Source: Monodelphis domestica (taxonomy: Eukaryota > Chordata > Mammalia > Didelphimorphia > Didelphidae). From it: DNA of 64,000 nucleotides. The position numbers and the translations under genes were made by a program. A model generated the notes under the pieces. It ran no database searches. It was not told where the DNA came from and saw only the letters and a program-made list of their open reading frames with translations. The stretch lies in the NCBI RefSeq assembly GCF_027887165.1, contig NC_077232.1:16193755-16257754 (forward strand). The letters run 5' to 3'. Shown here piece after piece: positions 10,816 to 23,714 of this stretch. Numbering within the stretch: position 1 is the stretch's first letter; the number at the start of each line of letters is the position of its first letter.

Positions 10816-12590
10816 GAAACTGCTTAGGAAATATCAGAATATACTTTATTTCCCAGAGCTAAGGATGAAATGAGGTTCATTTAAACCATTTCCCACCATC
10901 TACATAAGGAAAGTGGATCCTAGATATGTCAAGTGACTTGTCCATGTTCTCTCACAACTCTTAAAGGTCAGAAGCTTTGTTCACTTCCACATCCCAAGAA
11001 GACAACTTGAGAACTCCAAGGCCAGGACTCTTCTCAGTAAGCCACATTATAGCCTTTGAACCCTAAAGGAGTCAGAAAAGCTTTAACTAGAGGATTGGTC
11101 TGGATTCAGGAAAACTGACTTAAACTAGGCCTCAGACACTTGCTTTCTAGCCATGTGACTCTGGGCAAGTCACTGAACCAGATTCTCATCACAACCCAGA
11201 GTTCCTGTGAGGATAAAGTGACAAAGCATTTTGCAGATCTTTAAAAAGTAAGTAAGTGCCAGACATTATTGTTACTGTAGTCACAGTCATTGCTATTGAC
11301 ATAATAGCTACAAAATCCTAATTAAGGTCCTATTTGAATTGGAACTTCAGCTTCCAGCTAGAGCAAGGGAAACCCCAGAGTATTTGGGTCCGAATTTCCT
11401 TCAACTGTCTCCAAAAATTTATACAAGCCAAAGTCCAGAATATCTAAAACTAGACTGTGATAAGAGAGAAATTTAAAGAAATAATAAAGACAAGAAATAA
11501 AAATGCCTGACATGACGGTTAGCTAGTTAGCATTTATATGAATCTTTAAGGTGTGCAAAACACTTTTCAAACATTAGGTCCTCCTTGCCAAGAAAAAACA
11601 AAACTCCGGGAGGCAGGGCTATTATTGGCTTCATTTTACAGATGAGAAAACTGAGACTGAGATGAAGTTCAGTGAGGTGAGTAGGGTCGCACAGCTAGGA
11701 AGGGCCCTGGGGCAGATGTACAATCAGTTTTCCTTACTCTGAGTACACAACTATATGTCACCACCACACTGACACTTAGTCGGCATTCCTAGGTTCAAAA
11801 AGAACCAGGAATATGCTCTGCCATAGAATGCTCATAACCCTCCTGTGAGATCACTAGTATAGACATGGCTAATCCTATTTTACAGGAAAGGAAACTGAGG
11901 TTCAGAAAACTTAGTCTATGGGCACATAGATATGAAGCAGCAAAGGCAGGATCTTCAGCCACAGCTCTTCTCAGTCCCAGTCCAAAAGTCCAAAGGAGGA
12001 AGTTCTGAAAGGTGACGTTGGTGGTAGGAAAGGGATCAGTTATGAGGGAATTTGTGATTGTGTGAGCAACTCTGGGGTCAGAAAAGGAAGAAGAAACTTT
12101 TAGATCAGCCTAAGTTCCTCTACAAATGCCTCAGTGGCAGGGAAGCAATGTTGAGAGGAGGTATTCACAGCAACGGTCAGGATGCTTGAGGAGCAAACAG
12201 AGAGGGCAAAGAACAAAGATGATGGAGTCCAGGCCACTGGAGGTGGAAACATCCAATTTCACAGATAGGAGCAGCAGAAAATTCCATAGGTGGGAATCTT
12301 CATTCATGAAGAACAGAAGTTGTTTGGTACTCCCATTCCCATCTCTTTTCCTTCTCTTCTCTTGTCTTGTAGAGACCCTATTTCCCAGCATCCATGGGGA
12401 GTATTGGGCAAATTAGTCTTGGTGTGCAGCCAAAGGAAAAAGATTTCCTGATATTTTTGCTGATACAGTTTTGAGCAAATCCTGAGATATTCATGGGACT
12501 GGGTGAGAAATAGGAAATATACGTGATCAGTGCATGATTAAGAATGAAAGGGAATGTTAACAAAGAGTTACAGGAAAAAAGAAACAACCC
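10816..12590. other. Spacer between copy A leader and copy B terminal exon
   Basis: Holds MIR-like fragments: forward at about 11090-11275 (CATGTGACTCTGGGCAAGTC), reverse at about 11515-11735 and 11780-11990 (TTTTACAGATGAGAAAACTG; GGAAACTGAGGTTCAG). No coding exon seen. No AATAAA or ATTAAA was found on the minus strand within about 700 bp after the copy B stop codon. Confidence 0.5.
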
Positions 12591-12738
12591 GCTCTTTGTT
12601 TCATTGAAAAACAGCCAATGATGGAAGGAGCTTTCTCTGAGGAACAGGGAAGCATGTGTGTTATATGAGACTGTCAGGGTGACTTCCAGGTAATGCGGTG
12701 GTGTCAGCAGCTCTCCTTTGAAGTAGTTTCTCTCCTCT

Positions 12739-15700
12739 TTATGCCTCAGTAACTGGTACTTGGGATGGAGAAGGCATGAAGATGGTAATCTATAAGACAA
12801 ACAGGAACCTCATGCATGAGTCACCCAAGGATGAAAAGTAAAGCAATTGTCAGGACAGAAAATCACTGAGAACATCACCTTTATGCTTGCTAAGTGTTGG
12901 CCCTGGCTAAAAAAAGACAGGACTGCATTGCATTGTGATGGACCTGGCTGATACTTATTCTGCCGATTTACTTCCAGCACTGCTCCCTCTCTTTCCACCT
13001 CCTTTCTGACTTATGGCATCCTTTCCCTCAACTCCTCCCACTTTGGCTGCAAGGTCACTCTTACATGGACTGCTCTCTCTAACTGCCTTCTATATTCAGG
13101 CTAAATTCAAAGGTATGACACTAACCCCAAAAAGATAGCCAAACCAATTAATAAGATGAAAAGCTGTGCTCTGTGAACCTTAAAAATTCCCAGACCCTAC
13201 TTCATAAGACTGGATTAAGACCATTCCCTATTTGGGCAGTGAACTCTACTTAGATCAGGAATGTGAGAACTCTACTTCACCTACTTGGGTCTGACCTAGG
13301 GGAAGATAAAGTTGTAAACTCTTTTCTGAACAATGAAAAGTACTTAAACCCATACTTAAGCCATGCCTATTTTTAGAACTAATACAAAGGGGTGCTAAGT
13401 ACCTATAAAGGTCAAGCAACTTGTGAATTTATAAGGAACAAATTGCTGAGAAACTTACTCAGAGCTTTCCTGGTGTGAATTACTCAAAAGTTCACACCTT
13501 CTTAGGTGTGAACTAAGAATGGTCTGACCTTTGAAAAATGTCTATTGTGATTGGTAGATGTAGGAATTCAGGGGAGGTGACAAAGGAGAAAATGCCTTCT
13601 AAAAGGAGACGAAAAGCTCTCTCTGAAAAGAGTCAGCTGGGAAAGGCTGCTTTGAAGGGTCTCTCTGGAGACTCTCTCAGGGACATTTCCGATTGAGGAT
13701 TGAGCTGGTGAAGGCAGCTGAGATGGAGCTGGCCTGGTGTCACTAGAATCCTTGCTTAGACAGATCTTGTGATGAGTGATTAAGGACTGACTGATCTTTT
13801 CTCTTAGGGCTTAGGCCTGGGTTGGCCAGGACTGGCCAGGGCCGGCTTATCCCTTTCTCATTATTTCCTTTTTCTCTCTTTCTCTCTTTCTTTAATTCCT
13901 CATTGTATTATTAATTAAATTATCTATAAAACCCAGTTGACTTGGGTTTATTCATAATTGGGAATATTTCCCTGGCGACCACCTTATATTTGATTTGAAA
14001 TAAGACACTATAGTGAAAACATATTTCCTGCGGTCACAATTTACTCATCCACTCATATGTACTACAATTTAAGTCTTCCAACTATTTTAATTATTACAGC
14101 TCTCAGCCTAGGTGAAGCATAGCTTGGCATTCCCTAAAAGGTCCCCCTCTAGTCCTTTTCAGCAGGTTGTCAATGGATTTGCCTCACACCCTTTCCAGGT
14201 AAATACAATGTCCCAGAAAGAGACTCACTACCTTGTGAGGTCATCAAATGGATCAAAGTACTCCTTTGGTTTCTCAATTACTATGTCTTCTCTTTGGAGG
14301 CCAGATGGGAAACCAAAATATCCCTCCCCTCTTCTGATCTTAAGTGGGGTACAGTATCTGCCTAGATGAGGAGTGAACAGTGAATTCTTGATCTAGTAGA
14401 GGTGGTGAGAAAGAAAGAATGAACAGATTTGCATACAGAGTTGTGCCTCTGAGTGCCCGGGGAATCTTGACCTCCTCACTGGTAGCCCCAAAGGAAGGTT
14501 GGTCTCTGACACTGGATATGATGCTTAGGAACATGGAGGCAGAAGCCCAAAATTTCTTAGCCATTCTCTCTGAAGAAAAGTTTTCCTCTTACTAGTTCTT
14601 GAGAGGACTCACTTGCTGATCCCCCTAGAGAAGTCCTGTGGCACAGTAAAGTAAAGGAGTCACCATATAACATCAGCTACTCACCCCACTCTGACTACAA
14701 CAAGTTGCTTTACAGCCAAAGCTTGAGACTGCGATGGAGAAGGCAAATTCCAAAATGGCGAGGATCAGCAGAATCACATTGATTCCCTGAAAGAGGGCAC
14801 AGAGAATGGTGAGGGAAGGACACAAGGCCCCACTTCTAGCCACTCAGGAAGAAAAAATATATGTATAGGGAAGATTATAGGGTGTTGTCATCTGGAGACA
14901 AAATTTAAACATATATCAAGTTCGTTTCCAACTTTAAAGTATAATATGAATATTAGTTATTGTTATTACTTTGATCAATAATGTCATATTTAAATATGTG
15001 TAAGATCCATAAAACATGTCCCAGATAAAAATCCCATGTGAGTCTTCATGAAACGATGACTGTCTCTACTTTTCAGTTAGCAAACTAAGTCTCAGAAATG
15101 CAAACTGGTCTGCCTTTGACTAAACACATTTCCTTCTTTTTTGCTCTAGCTCATATTCCAACTAGGCTGGCATCCATCGAGATACATCCTGGATGCTCAG
15201 CACAATTCTGTTTGATAAAGAAAAATCTAAACCCTCTAGAGGGTTCTGTCCAGAGTTTAATTACTGTTTCCATTTCACATACAGATTTGATAACTCTGGG
15301 GTATTCATTAGTTAGTTTCCTGTATCCCCCCATCCCACAATGCTTCCTGCAGTCTACAGTAAGAATCCCAATCCTAGTTGTGCACTTATAACTTCATAAT
15401 CTTAAACATTTCCTAGAGAAACGCTTCTTAGTTCAATTTGTTCCTAATTTCATTTATTGCCTTGAATATCTAAGTGACCCTTTCATAATCTTTACCTCCC
15501 AATCTTGGCCTGCTCTCTCTTTTTCTAATTGTCTTTGCCCACATCAACTATAGACCTTGTAGAGGCCCATGTTAATTTGCTGGTTATTTTCCTCCTTCGA
15601 AGCTCTTCTCAGCTGGAATTCTATCCTTAAAGACTCCCTTATCTCACCCCTCTCCATCCATCAAAAATGGGATCTCTCCCCTCAAGCATTTTATAAAGCT

Positions 15701-18700
15701 TTTTTCACAAATATCTTTTTCCATCCTTGTCCTTCCCCAAAGAACAAATGAGACAGAGAGTTCCTTGAAAGCAAGAACTCTGGCATTTCAAAACTTATCT
15801 CTGAATCACCTCTGCAGAGCATATTGCCACAAAACAGTGATAAGTGAATATACTCAGATACTCTTTGGTTGACTTGAATTGAATAGGAATGAACAGGACT
15901 TAATGAAAATGTTAATTTCCTCCCATGCTTTGGAATTCTAAGCATTTGCATTTCTGACCCAGAACATAGGAAGATCCAGAAATATGAATTTCCTCTTGTT
16001 TTCCAACTCAAGAAGATTGCCCTTCCTCAAATGTTCAGACCTCCTCAGGACCCTTGGGTGTCTCTGCTCTGGCCTGTACAGATTGGCCATTTCAAACATC
16101 CACAGTCATGACAGACCACCTCTTGGACGTACTCACCAGCAACACAGCCAAACCGCAAACACAGGTATCTTGGGCAGTTACTTGGTAACAATAATAATAG
16201 GATGAATCATTCATTGCCAAGTTGATTGATAAAAAGATGATTCCCAGCCCAGCTGCCACTGTGCTGATAGTGTTCATTGCTAGGCTACTTTGGACCTGAA
16301 AACAAGGAAGAATTCATTAACCAATGAAGGCATTAACCCTTGGGGTTACTACTATGTGTCCAGTCACGTTTGACCCATTTGTGAATCCAACAAGAGAAAG
16401 ATACACCTATAGAACAACTGCTATGTATGTGCTAGAGATCGTGTAAGCCTCTCTAGATACAAAGAATAATTCCAAAATTGATTGATTGCTGAGTGCTTCA
16501 CATTCAAGTTAATGCAGCATCCTTGATTTTCTTTAAGACAATTGAGGACATTGAGGGAGCTGAAAAGTCAGTAGAACTCATTCTTTCTCCTGGTATAGCT
16601 TTACCAGGCAGCAATTGGAACAATGATGCCGCAGTCAATAGTGATCCATACCCTCTGTGACCCCAGGTTGCTAACTCAGCCATATGGCATTGGTCAATCA
16701 AACATTCTATAGCACAGCTTGGGCATCCGAGGCTCTGTCTTAAGGAACTTTCTGTTTTTTCCCTTCCCCTTCCAGAGGAAATAAAAGAGATCAGAAGTTT
16801 CTTCTCCATGAGCTATGAAGAAAGAAGGAATATCACCCACCAGAGTATTTGTGGTTTTATTCTCTGCAGCAATGGAGAGGGAGCCAGAGACAAGGAACTG
16901 TGGATAGAAAGCATAATATATCAGTGACTTAAAACCTTTTTTTCTGAGCCTATTGGGATCACCCTTGCCCAGCCACTCACTACCTGCCTCTCCCATCCTT
17001 CAGAACTTGTCTCTGAGGGCTCCAACTGGGTGCCTCCTAAACATTTGGACAAAGAGTAATAATCAGACCTCCCTTCTTTCAATAGGAGAATTTGAATTCA
17101 AGTAACCATGTCAAAAATGAAAACAGACTAATGTCCTATTGCTTATCCTTAATGAAAGTTTGAGAGTAAGTGAGGTATTTCACATGTGTACCAATCCAAT
17201 GGTTTTTACATTATACAAATATACATATTATATATCTGTGGGTATGAACATTTATTTTTCTCTGTATTTTCCTTCATGTGTCTAATGAGATTCACAAATC
17301 ATAGAAGTGAGAGAAAACTCTTCCCTGTAATAAATATTCTGAAATGACCTTCCCGAAAGTACAACACTGCCTGAGATCATGGTATTGTGGGGCATTATGG
17401 CCCATTAATTCCTTTACATATAGCTGGTTTCTCTTTTAAAGTAATGGCTGAGAAACTGATCTGTGAAATGTTAGAAGACTATATGAGAGCTCTTCCTGGA
17501 AGAAGAGTGGATTTTCTGCGTAGCTCTTCATCAAGATCCCATGTTGAGCATCTTTTCCCCACATTCCCAATTTTCATCTTCATTTTATGTGTTACCTTCC
17601 CTGTTAGACTACAAACTCTTAGAGTGCAGGAACTGTCTTCTGCCTCTTTTTGTATCTCTAGCATTACACAAAATAACTGGCACATGAAAGTCCATTAAGA
17701 ACGATCTGCTGATTGATTGACAAAAGATAAAAAGCAATGGTTTAGGTGGAGTCTGAAGGCATAAATATTCTATAGATGCTCACTGAAAGAGACATTGCTT
17801 TGGGGAAAGATCATTGGAGAAAGCACAATTCTCTCTGCTTTGAAGCCTATTGTCATCTATTGCTGTCTACCTCCTGCTTGAAGGAAACCTCATAAGGTTG
17901 CCTGGGTTCCAAAAGAGTTCCATAGATCTCAACAGAGAAAGAAAAAGAGCAGAAAAGATGCAATTTCCACCTGCATTTCCATGAGCTAGATCGATAACGT
18001 TTTGTTTTATTTTTAAGAAAAAATTTCTTAGTCTCCTAATCAGGGTAGCCATAGGAGAAAGAGCTCAAAATCACTTCCATGGTGCAAAATGGGAGAATAG
18101 GCTTCCATAGCCAAAGAGCTGCAAAGATGACAAGGAGAGGTGATGGCAGAGTTCTTTCGCCCAACAGGTGATGCATGCTACAGACTGTTTCTTGAAGAGA
18201 ATAAGAATATCATCAGCGATAATATAGAGTTGAATTGTCCCACATGTGGCTTTCTGCGAGGTTTCCATAAGGGGATGCTCACTCTCTCCAATGAATAGTG
18301 GCACAAGTTTATGGCTGGACTGTTACATTTTGATGATTTCATCTCCTGAGTAAATGCTCTGAATATTTTAAAAGTAGGATTATTGCTTTTGTTTTCTTAT
18401 TTGATCAATGTTTCCCCCATAGGAACCAATAGTGAGTTATTTTGCAGAATCAGGGAGGACCTTAATTAGGACTTGAGAGATCCAGTTCCAGATCATGAGG
18501 GTGAATCCACCCTTGAAAGTGGGTTATGCCGAGGACTCTGCATGACTTTTTGATAACCACATGGATACTCCTCCGGGAAACCCTAGCCGTTCAACGTGAT
18601 AGTAGGTTTGGTTTGTGAACCAGCTCAGAGGGACAAGAATGGTCAGTCTCTCAATCAGGTGATAAAACAGGTTTTTTTTAAGAAAAGGATTCCAAAGTAT

Positions 18701-21700
18701 GTATCATTTTTTTAAAAACCTTACCTTCTATCTTAGAATCAATACTAAGTATTGGTTCCAAGGCAAAAAGAGCCATAAAGTCTATGCAATGGGGGTTTAA
18801 GTGACTTGCCCAGGGTCACACAGCTAGGAAGTATCTGAGGCCAGATTTGTACCTATAATCTGCACCATCTCTACACTTAGCACTTAACCCACTGAGCCAC
18901 CCAGCTGCCCCCTTGTGTATCATTTCTGAAGAGATATGAATTACTAATGAGTTGCTCTATCGACTATCTCAATTATATTAAAGCCAGTCACTTGGGTGGC
19001 TTACCATTGTTTTAGAGTCAACTGAACACTGAACTTTGAATCATAATCCTAATTCAGACAAAACTTAGTTATAAGACTCTAAGGAAGGCTAGCAATAATT
19101 GAATTCCAGCTTCCTCCTTTGTAAAATAGGTATTGTAGCAGTCCAGCCCATATGTATAATGGAGAGACAAGGATTGTGTGTGGGCACATGGCCATTCTGC
19201 ACATGGCAATGAACTCTGAGATTCCCAGTGTGGCTGGAGTTAGGGCGTGAAAGGTTGCTTCCCTTTATCTCACTCACCTGAGGATAAAAACTCCACCTTC
19301 ACCTGTCGTAATTTGCAATTATCCAATGGCAATACACTATGTAACTCATCAATATGTATTGAGACATTATGTAACTTATCAATATGTATAGAGTTCATTT
19401 GCATATCAAAGAGATTAAATAGGGAAGCTGTGGCCAGCTCCTCTCTCCTTGGAGGATCTCACAGGTTTGCTCAACACTGTCTTTCCACCTTTCTCTCTCC
19501 CCTCTATCTCTACCTGAGGCCTGGCCTTCGGCCAGGTGTCTCTTTCTTTTCCAATGCTAATACCTAGCATTCTCTAATTCTCTCTATTAGTCTCTATTCA
19601 TTCTCCCAGCTGAGCTATATCATCCTCTGACCAGTGAAGTGTTAAATTGGGATCTCTGGATGGAAATAGCCTTTCAGTGACATCCATTGATCGGGGCATG
19701 GCTGCGGCTCCAAGATATTAATGATAACTGATCTCTGACTCATTATTGATGTCTCAAAGTTGGCTCCTTCACACCCTTCACGGGATCCAGAACTTCTATC
19801 CCTTTTCTATCTTCCTATCATAAGGCTTCTCACTGGCCGGGAGGCTTTAGATATGATAATACAAGTACTCCCTGATTTAGAGGGTCTTGTGGTTAGATGA
19901 TTTTGAAATGTATAATACTGAAAGCCATCAAAATCATTAAACCATAGGTAATGAACAGCTCATTTCTTTCCAAATATTCATATAATGACATTGCAGGCAG
20001 TACTGCCTAAGTTGTAGGAGAATGAAGGTACAGATTCTATCTCAGCACTCAGTAGCTCAGGACCCTTCAGTAAGTCACTTCGTGGCTTTGAGCTCAAAAA
20101 GTGAGATGAGATGAACAATAATATGTCTCATCCCTGCCTTTCTAATTGTATTCAACTTTGAATTGTTGATCAAAGAAAATCTAGGCTAGGCTTGTCACAG
20201 TCTTGGATACTATCTATCTGTCTGTATGTCTATTTATCTGTCTATCTATCCATTATTGATACATCTACCTATCTATCCATCCATCCACCCATCTATCTAT
20301 CTACCTATTTATCTATCTATCCATCCATCTATCCATCCATCCATCTATCCATCCATCCATCCATCCATCCATCCATCTAAATATTGATCTATCTATCCAT
20401 CTAATTATCTATTATTCTGCATACTATACATAGTTGAATATATATATATATATATTTGTAATATGCATTATATAGTATTACCATGTATATCACATATTGC
20501 CACATTTACATATTAAATATACTATACAATATATGTTGCAAAAGCAACCCTTTCCCACCTACACTCTGAGAAATTACAAACGAGAAACCTTGGGCATAAA
20601 GGATATGTTGTAGATATCTAGATTCCCTCCTGTCTCCAAGGAATAAATGGGGGAAATTCCACATTTCAGAATTAGTTTCACTACTTCTACTCACAAATGC
20701 TGTTCCCCAGAATATGTAGCCAGTGCTAAGAAAAAAATGTTCATGTGGGTAACGTCTCGGTTGAACCAAAATGATAATCATTCCCAAGGCAAAGGTCATC
20801 AGGGCGATCATGATCTGGACAGTCTAGAAGGGAAAGAAATATTCATGAGCATAAAGAAGATTTACTCACTTCTCTCTAGAAATTGAGTCGAAGATTCATC
20901 TGATTTTCCCAAATGCTTTCCTTATATAATCTTTCTGAGTATAAACAAGAGTTCATGCTAATTGACATGTTGCCATTCAATAATTCTTCAGTTCATGCTG
21001 GACTCTGATTCCATTTGGGGTTTTCTTGGCAAAAGTTGTAGAGTGATTTGTTATTTCCTTCTCCAACATATTTTATAAATGAGGAAACTGAGGCAAACAA
21101 GGTGAAATAACTTGCCTAGGGCCACACAGGTAGAAAGAGTGTGAGACCAGAATTCAATTCAGGAAGATAAGTCTTCCTGACTCCAGATCCAACATTCTAT
21201 CCTCTGTGCCAAATTCACACATAGATGACTAATAATCAGTTAACTGATTAATTGCTTGAGATTTCAGGTCCAAGAAAATAGATCATCCCCCAACTCTATC
21301 CCTAAAACCTCTAGAACTTTGGACATGTCCTTTCTTCTACCTGATTCTATTTCCTCGTCTGTAAAATAAGAACATTAGACTAGAAAATCTCTAATATCTT
21401 GTCCAACTCTAAATCCTAGAATCACATGAGTGTGAGACAGAAAAGCATAGTGGATAGAGAACTTGCTGAAAGATCAAGAAGGCTTGGGCTGAGGTCCTAT
21501 TAATTTGTAAATATACTGACTGGTTGGTACCAGACACATAATGGAAATTCTTACGTCATGACATCTGGCAAATTTTTATGTTTAAAAATATCAGGGTTGT
21601 TACCTAGCTGTATAGCTGGGAGGAATTTCCTCACCAAAAATCCCCTATAACAATGGAATCATAGCTCCAGAATACACAACTAATTCTTTTTTTTTTTAGT

Positions 21701-23714
21701 ATTTTTATTTGGAAAAAAATAACTATATGATCCAAGATAATGCCTGTAGAATTTTTGTTGTTCAATCAATGCTAATTCTTCATGTCCACATATTAGGGTT
21801 TTCTTGACAGAGATACTGGAATGGTTGTCATTTCCTTTTCCAGATCATTTTACAGATGTGTGACTTGCTCAGTGTCTTATAACTAGTAGCCAGATTTGAA
21901 CTCAAAAGGATGAGCCTTCCTGACTCTTACACCCAGCACTCTGCACTGTGGCTCCACTTCACTGTGCTTTCCTGTAGAACACTTAGTAAATTTTTATGCT
22001 TTTACAAGAGGAGAAGTAATTTATGACCTGGGAGGAAATAGCCAGTGAACCCAGAAAATATGAAGAAGGTAAACAAAAGATGATAAACACTAAATTAGCT
22101 GCATTCCTTTGATGGTTAAGGGAAGATTTCCTTCAGTTGAGGACCCCACAGCTAAGCAAAATCCTGTCTCTTTTCTCTTCTTCTTCCTAAGTACCATTTT
22201 GCTTTCTGATGTCATCCTATCTAGATATTTTTATATAATGCCATCACAGAGCAATGAATAGGAAAAAAGGAGAGATATCATGAAAAAACTTCCCAGGAGA
22301 AAAGAAGGAAACAGGAGCTCCAAGACACCAATTACAGGTGTTTATCCATCCTCAGCACCATTGCCAAACAGGGAAACATCCCTTTTCCACCTAATCGGAC
22401 TAAACGAAGAGGCTTCAAGGCATGGACTAAATAAATTTGAGACAAAGCCCTGGATCCTCTGTAGGGCCAACTTTGACACTCTGTACAGCAGGGCATTCAG
22501 GGAGCTTATAAATGTCCCTCTCTAAGACTAAGTCAATAAATTCTTGAGCGGGTGGTTCAATTCTAGCCCATCCAGAAGTCTGCTGAGCCAGAAGAATATC
22601 ACATTCATAAGACAGCCTAGTACAGAGTGGAAATAGCAATGAATTTTGAGAAAGGAGACTTCTATTCAAATACTAAGCACTTCTTGTTTAATATTTAAAT
22701 CCCAGCAAGACCTGGAACTTCTCTAGCTTACTCATCTGTTAAATGAGGAGGACTTTGCCTGAGATGCAAACGCTTGAAAGATTGTTGGCTTTAGTTAGGA
22801 TCACTTTGTCATTGTTCAGTCATTAGATCATGTCTGACTCTTCATGGCCCCTGGATCATAGCTATTCCTAGGGATTTCTTGGCCAGGTAGTTTGCAATTT
22901 CCTTCTCCAGGGGATCCAGAAGATCCTTTGATCAGGCAATGAGAGGTTAGGTGACTTTCCTCGGGTCACACACCACATAAGTTTCTAAGGAATCATTTGA
23001 ACTTGGGTGTTCTTGACACAAGGCCAAATACTCTATCTACTGAGCCAGCTAGCTGCCTCCTATGCAAACAGAAGTTTAGTGACTTGACCAAGGACATGCA
23101 GATAGGAAGTGTCCAAGGCTGGATTTGGACACAGGCATTTATGACTCCGGTCCTAGTACTCTTAACAACTGAGGCATAGCTGTCTTTTGGAATCACTTGC
23201 CAGGATTAAAATCTCAAGTCTACTTTGTACTATTTGTATGACAATGGATCTGCTTCTAAAACTGCTAGGATCTCAGTTTCCCCAACTGTAAAATGAGGAG
23301 GGAATGATTGACTAGATGACTTCTGAGGTTCATTTCAGCTCTCATGTATCAAAATATAACAATGATTTTTAAGGTTAGGTAATAATTTGACAAATATTAA
23401 GTATTTACTCTTTGCCAAGCACTGGGCTAAGCTCTGCAGATACAAAGATACAAAAGCAAAACTGATTTCTTCTCACTACCAAACCTACAATCTTGTAAGT
23501 TCCCCCCAACCAGAAACATATGAATCAGCTCTCCCAGCAATGGGGGACTCCAACTCACCCCCAGCACCTTGGGCTCCCCTTTCAGGAAGTTCTGCAGGTA
23601 TGCTTTCGATTTATATAATGGCACAGGTGTTCCTATTGGACCTTGTGGGAAGGAAATGGTACCCATCTGGGGAAAGGATGAGAATGTTCCCTTTGTTGTT
23701 GCCTGCGACTCCAT
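12739..23714 (-). CDS. MS4A4A: MS4A4-like four-transmembrane protein, copy B (complete)
   Basis: Six coding exons on the minus strand: 23714-23559, 20823-20695, 16897-16841, 16295-16137, 14786-14685 and 12789-12739 (TAA). All junctions are AG/GT and phase 0, giving 217 residues. The order is cytoplasmic N-terminus (1-52, [10 protein letters not shown]), TM1 (about 54-73), a short loop, TM2 with the family signature SGSLSIAAE (about 87-106), TM3 (about 118-141), a larger loop with Cys150, Cys159 and Cys161, TM4 (about 163-188), then a Cys-rich juxtamembrane stretch [11 protein letters not shown] and a short tail [16 protein letters not shown]. Human MS4A4A is of similar length and also ends in a short Pro/Ser tail after a CC motif. 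Likely role: membrane adaptor of myeloid cells (family inference). The introns hold an LTR (13172-14098), an LTR-like block near 19.1-19.8 kb and a tetranucleotide repeat. The last exon is the least certain: its acceptor TTATAG has a weak pyrimidine tract. Confidence 0.9.
13172..14098 (+). mobile_element. Solo LTR in the last intron of copy B (927 bp)
   Basis: TG...CA element starting TGTGAACCTTAAAA and ending TTATTACA, flanked by GCTC at 13168-13171 and 14099-14102. It aligns end to end with 1615-2588 and shares GACCCTACTT, CCTACTTGGGTCTG and the AAAACCCAGTTGACTTGGG block. Non-coding fossil in the opposite orientation to the host gene; class I-like by its 4-bp duplication. Confidence 0.8.
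14787..16136. other. Intron between TM4 and TM3 exons of copy B
   Basis: Mostly unique sequence. 15480-15880 has an L2-like flavour (CTCCCTTATCTCACCCC, TTCCTTGAAAGCAAGAACTC) but is too decayed to name with confidence. No extra exon recognised. Confidence 0.4.
17570..17715 (+). repeat. L2 LINE 3' end fragment
   Basis: TTAGACTACAAACTCTTAGAG, GCAGGAACTGTCTTC and TGGCACATGAAAG in order match the usual L2 3' end (CTCCTTGAGGGCAGG, TGGCACATAGTAGG). It lies in the copy B intron before the TM2 exon. Confidence 0.6.
18708..18912 (-). mobile_element. tRNA-headed marsupial SINE (reverse)
   Basis: Reverse copy: ACCTTACCTTCTATCTTAG at the left, AGTGACTTGCCCAGGGTCAC in the middle and GAGCCACCCAGCTGCCCCC at the right. 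Confidence 0.85.
19134..19830 (+). mobile_element. Probable LTR fossil (ends not fixed)
   Basis: The block looks like an LTR by composition: it starts TGTAGCAGTCC, has a TATA-like GATTAAATAGG near 19415, a short hairpin GGCCTGGCCTTCGGCCAGG near 19520 and an end near 19.8 kb. No convincing target duplication was found, so the boundaries and class are uncertain. Not present in the copy A sequence that is visible. Confidence 0.4.
20209..20410. repeat. (ATCT/ATCC)n tetranucleotide repeat, copy B
   Basis: About 200 bp of ATCT/ATCC tetramers, roughly twice the length of the copy A array. It is in the intron between the TM1 and TM2 coding exons of copy B. Confidence 0.9.

Noticed and set aside
12378-12800. 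140-codon minus-strand open frame over the copy B terminal exon
   Set aside because: It is out of frame with the MS4A tail. The related sequence at 29.4 kb does not keep this frame, while the spliced phase-0 reading gives a typical MS4A tail.
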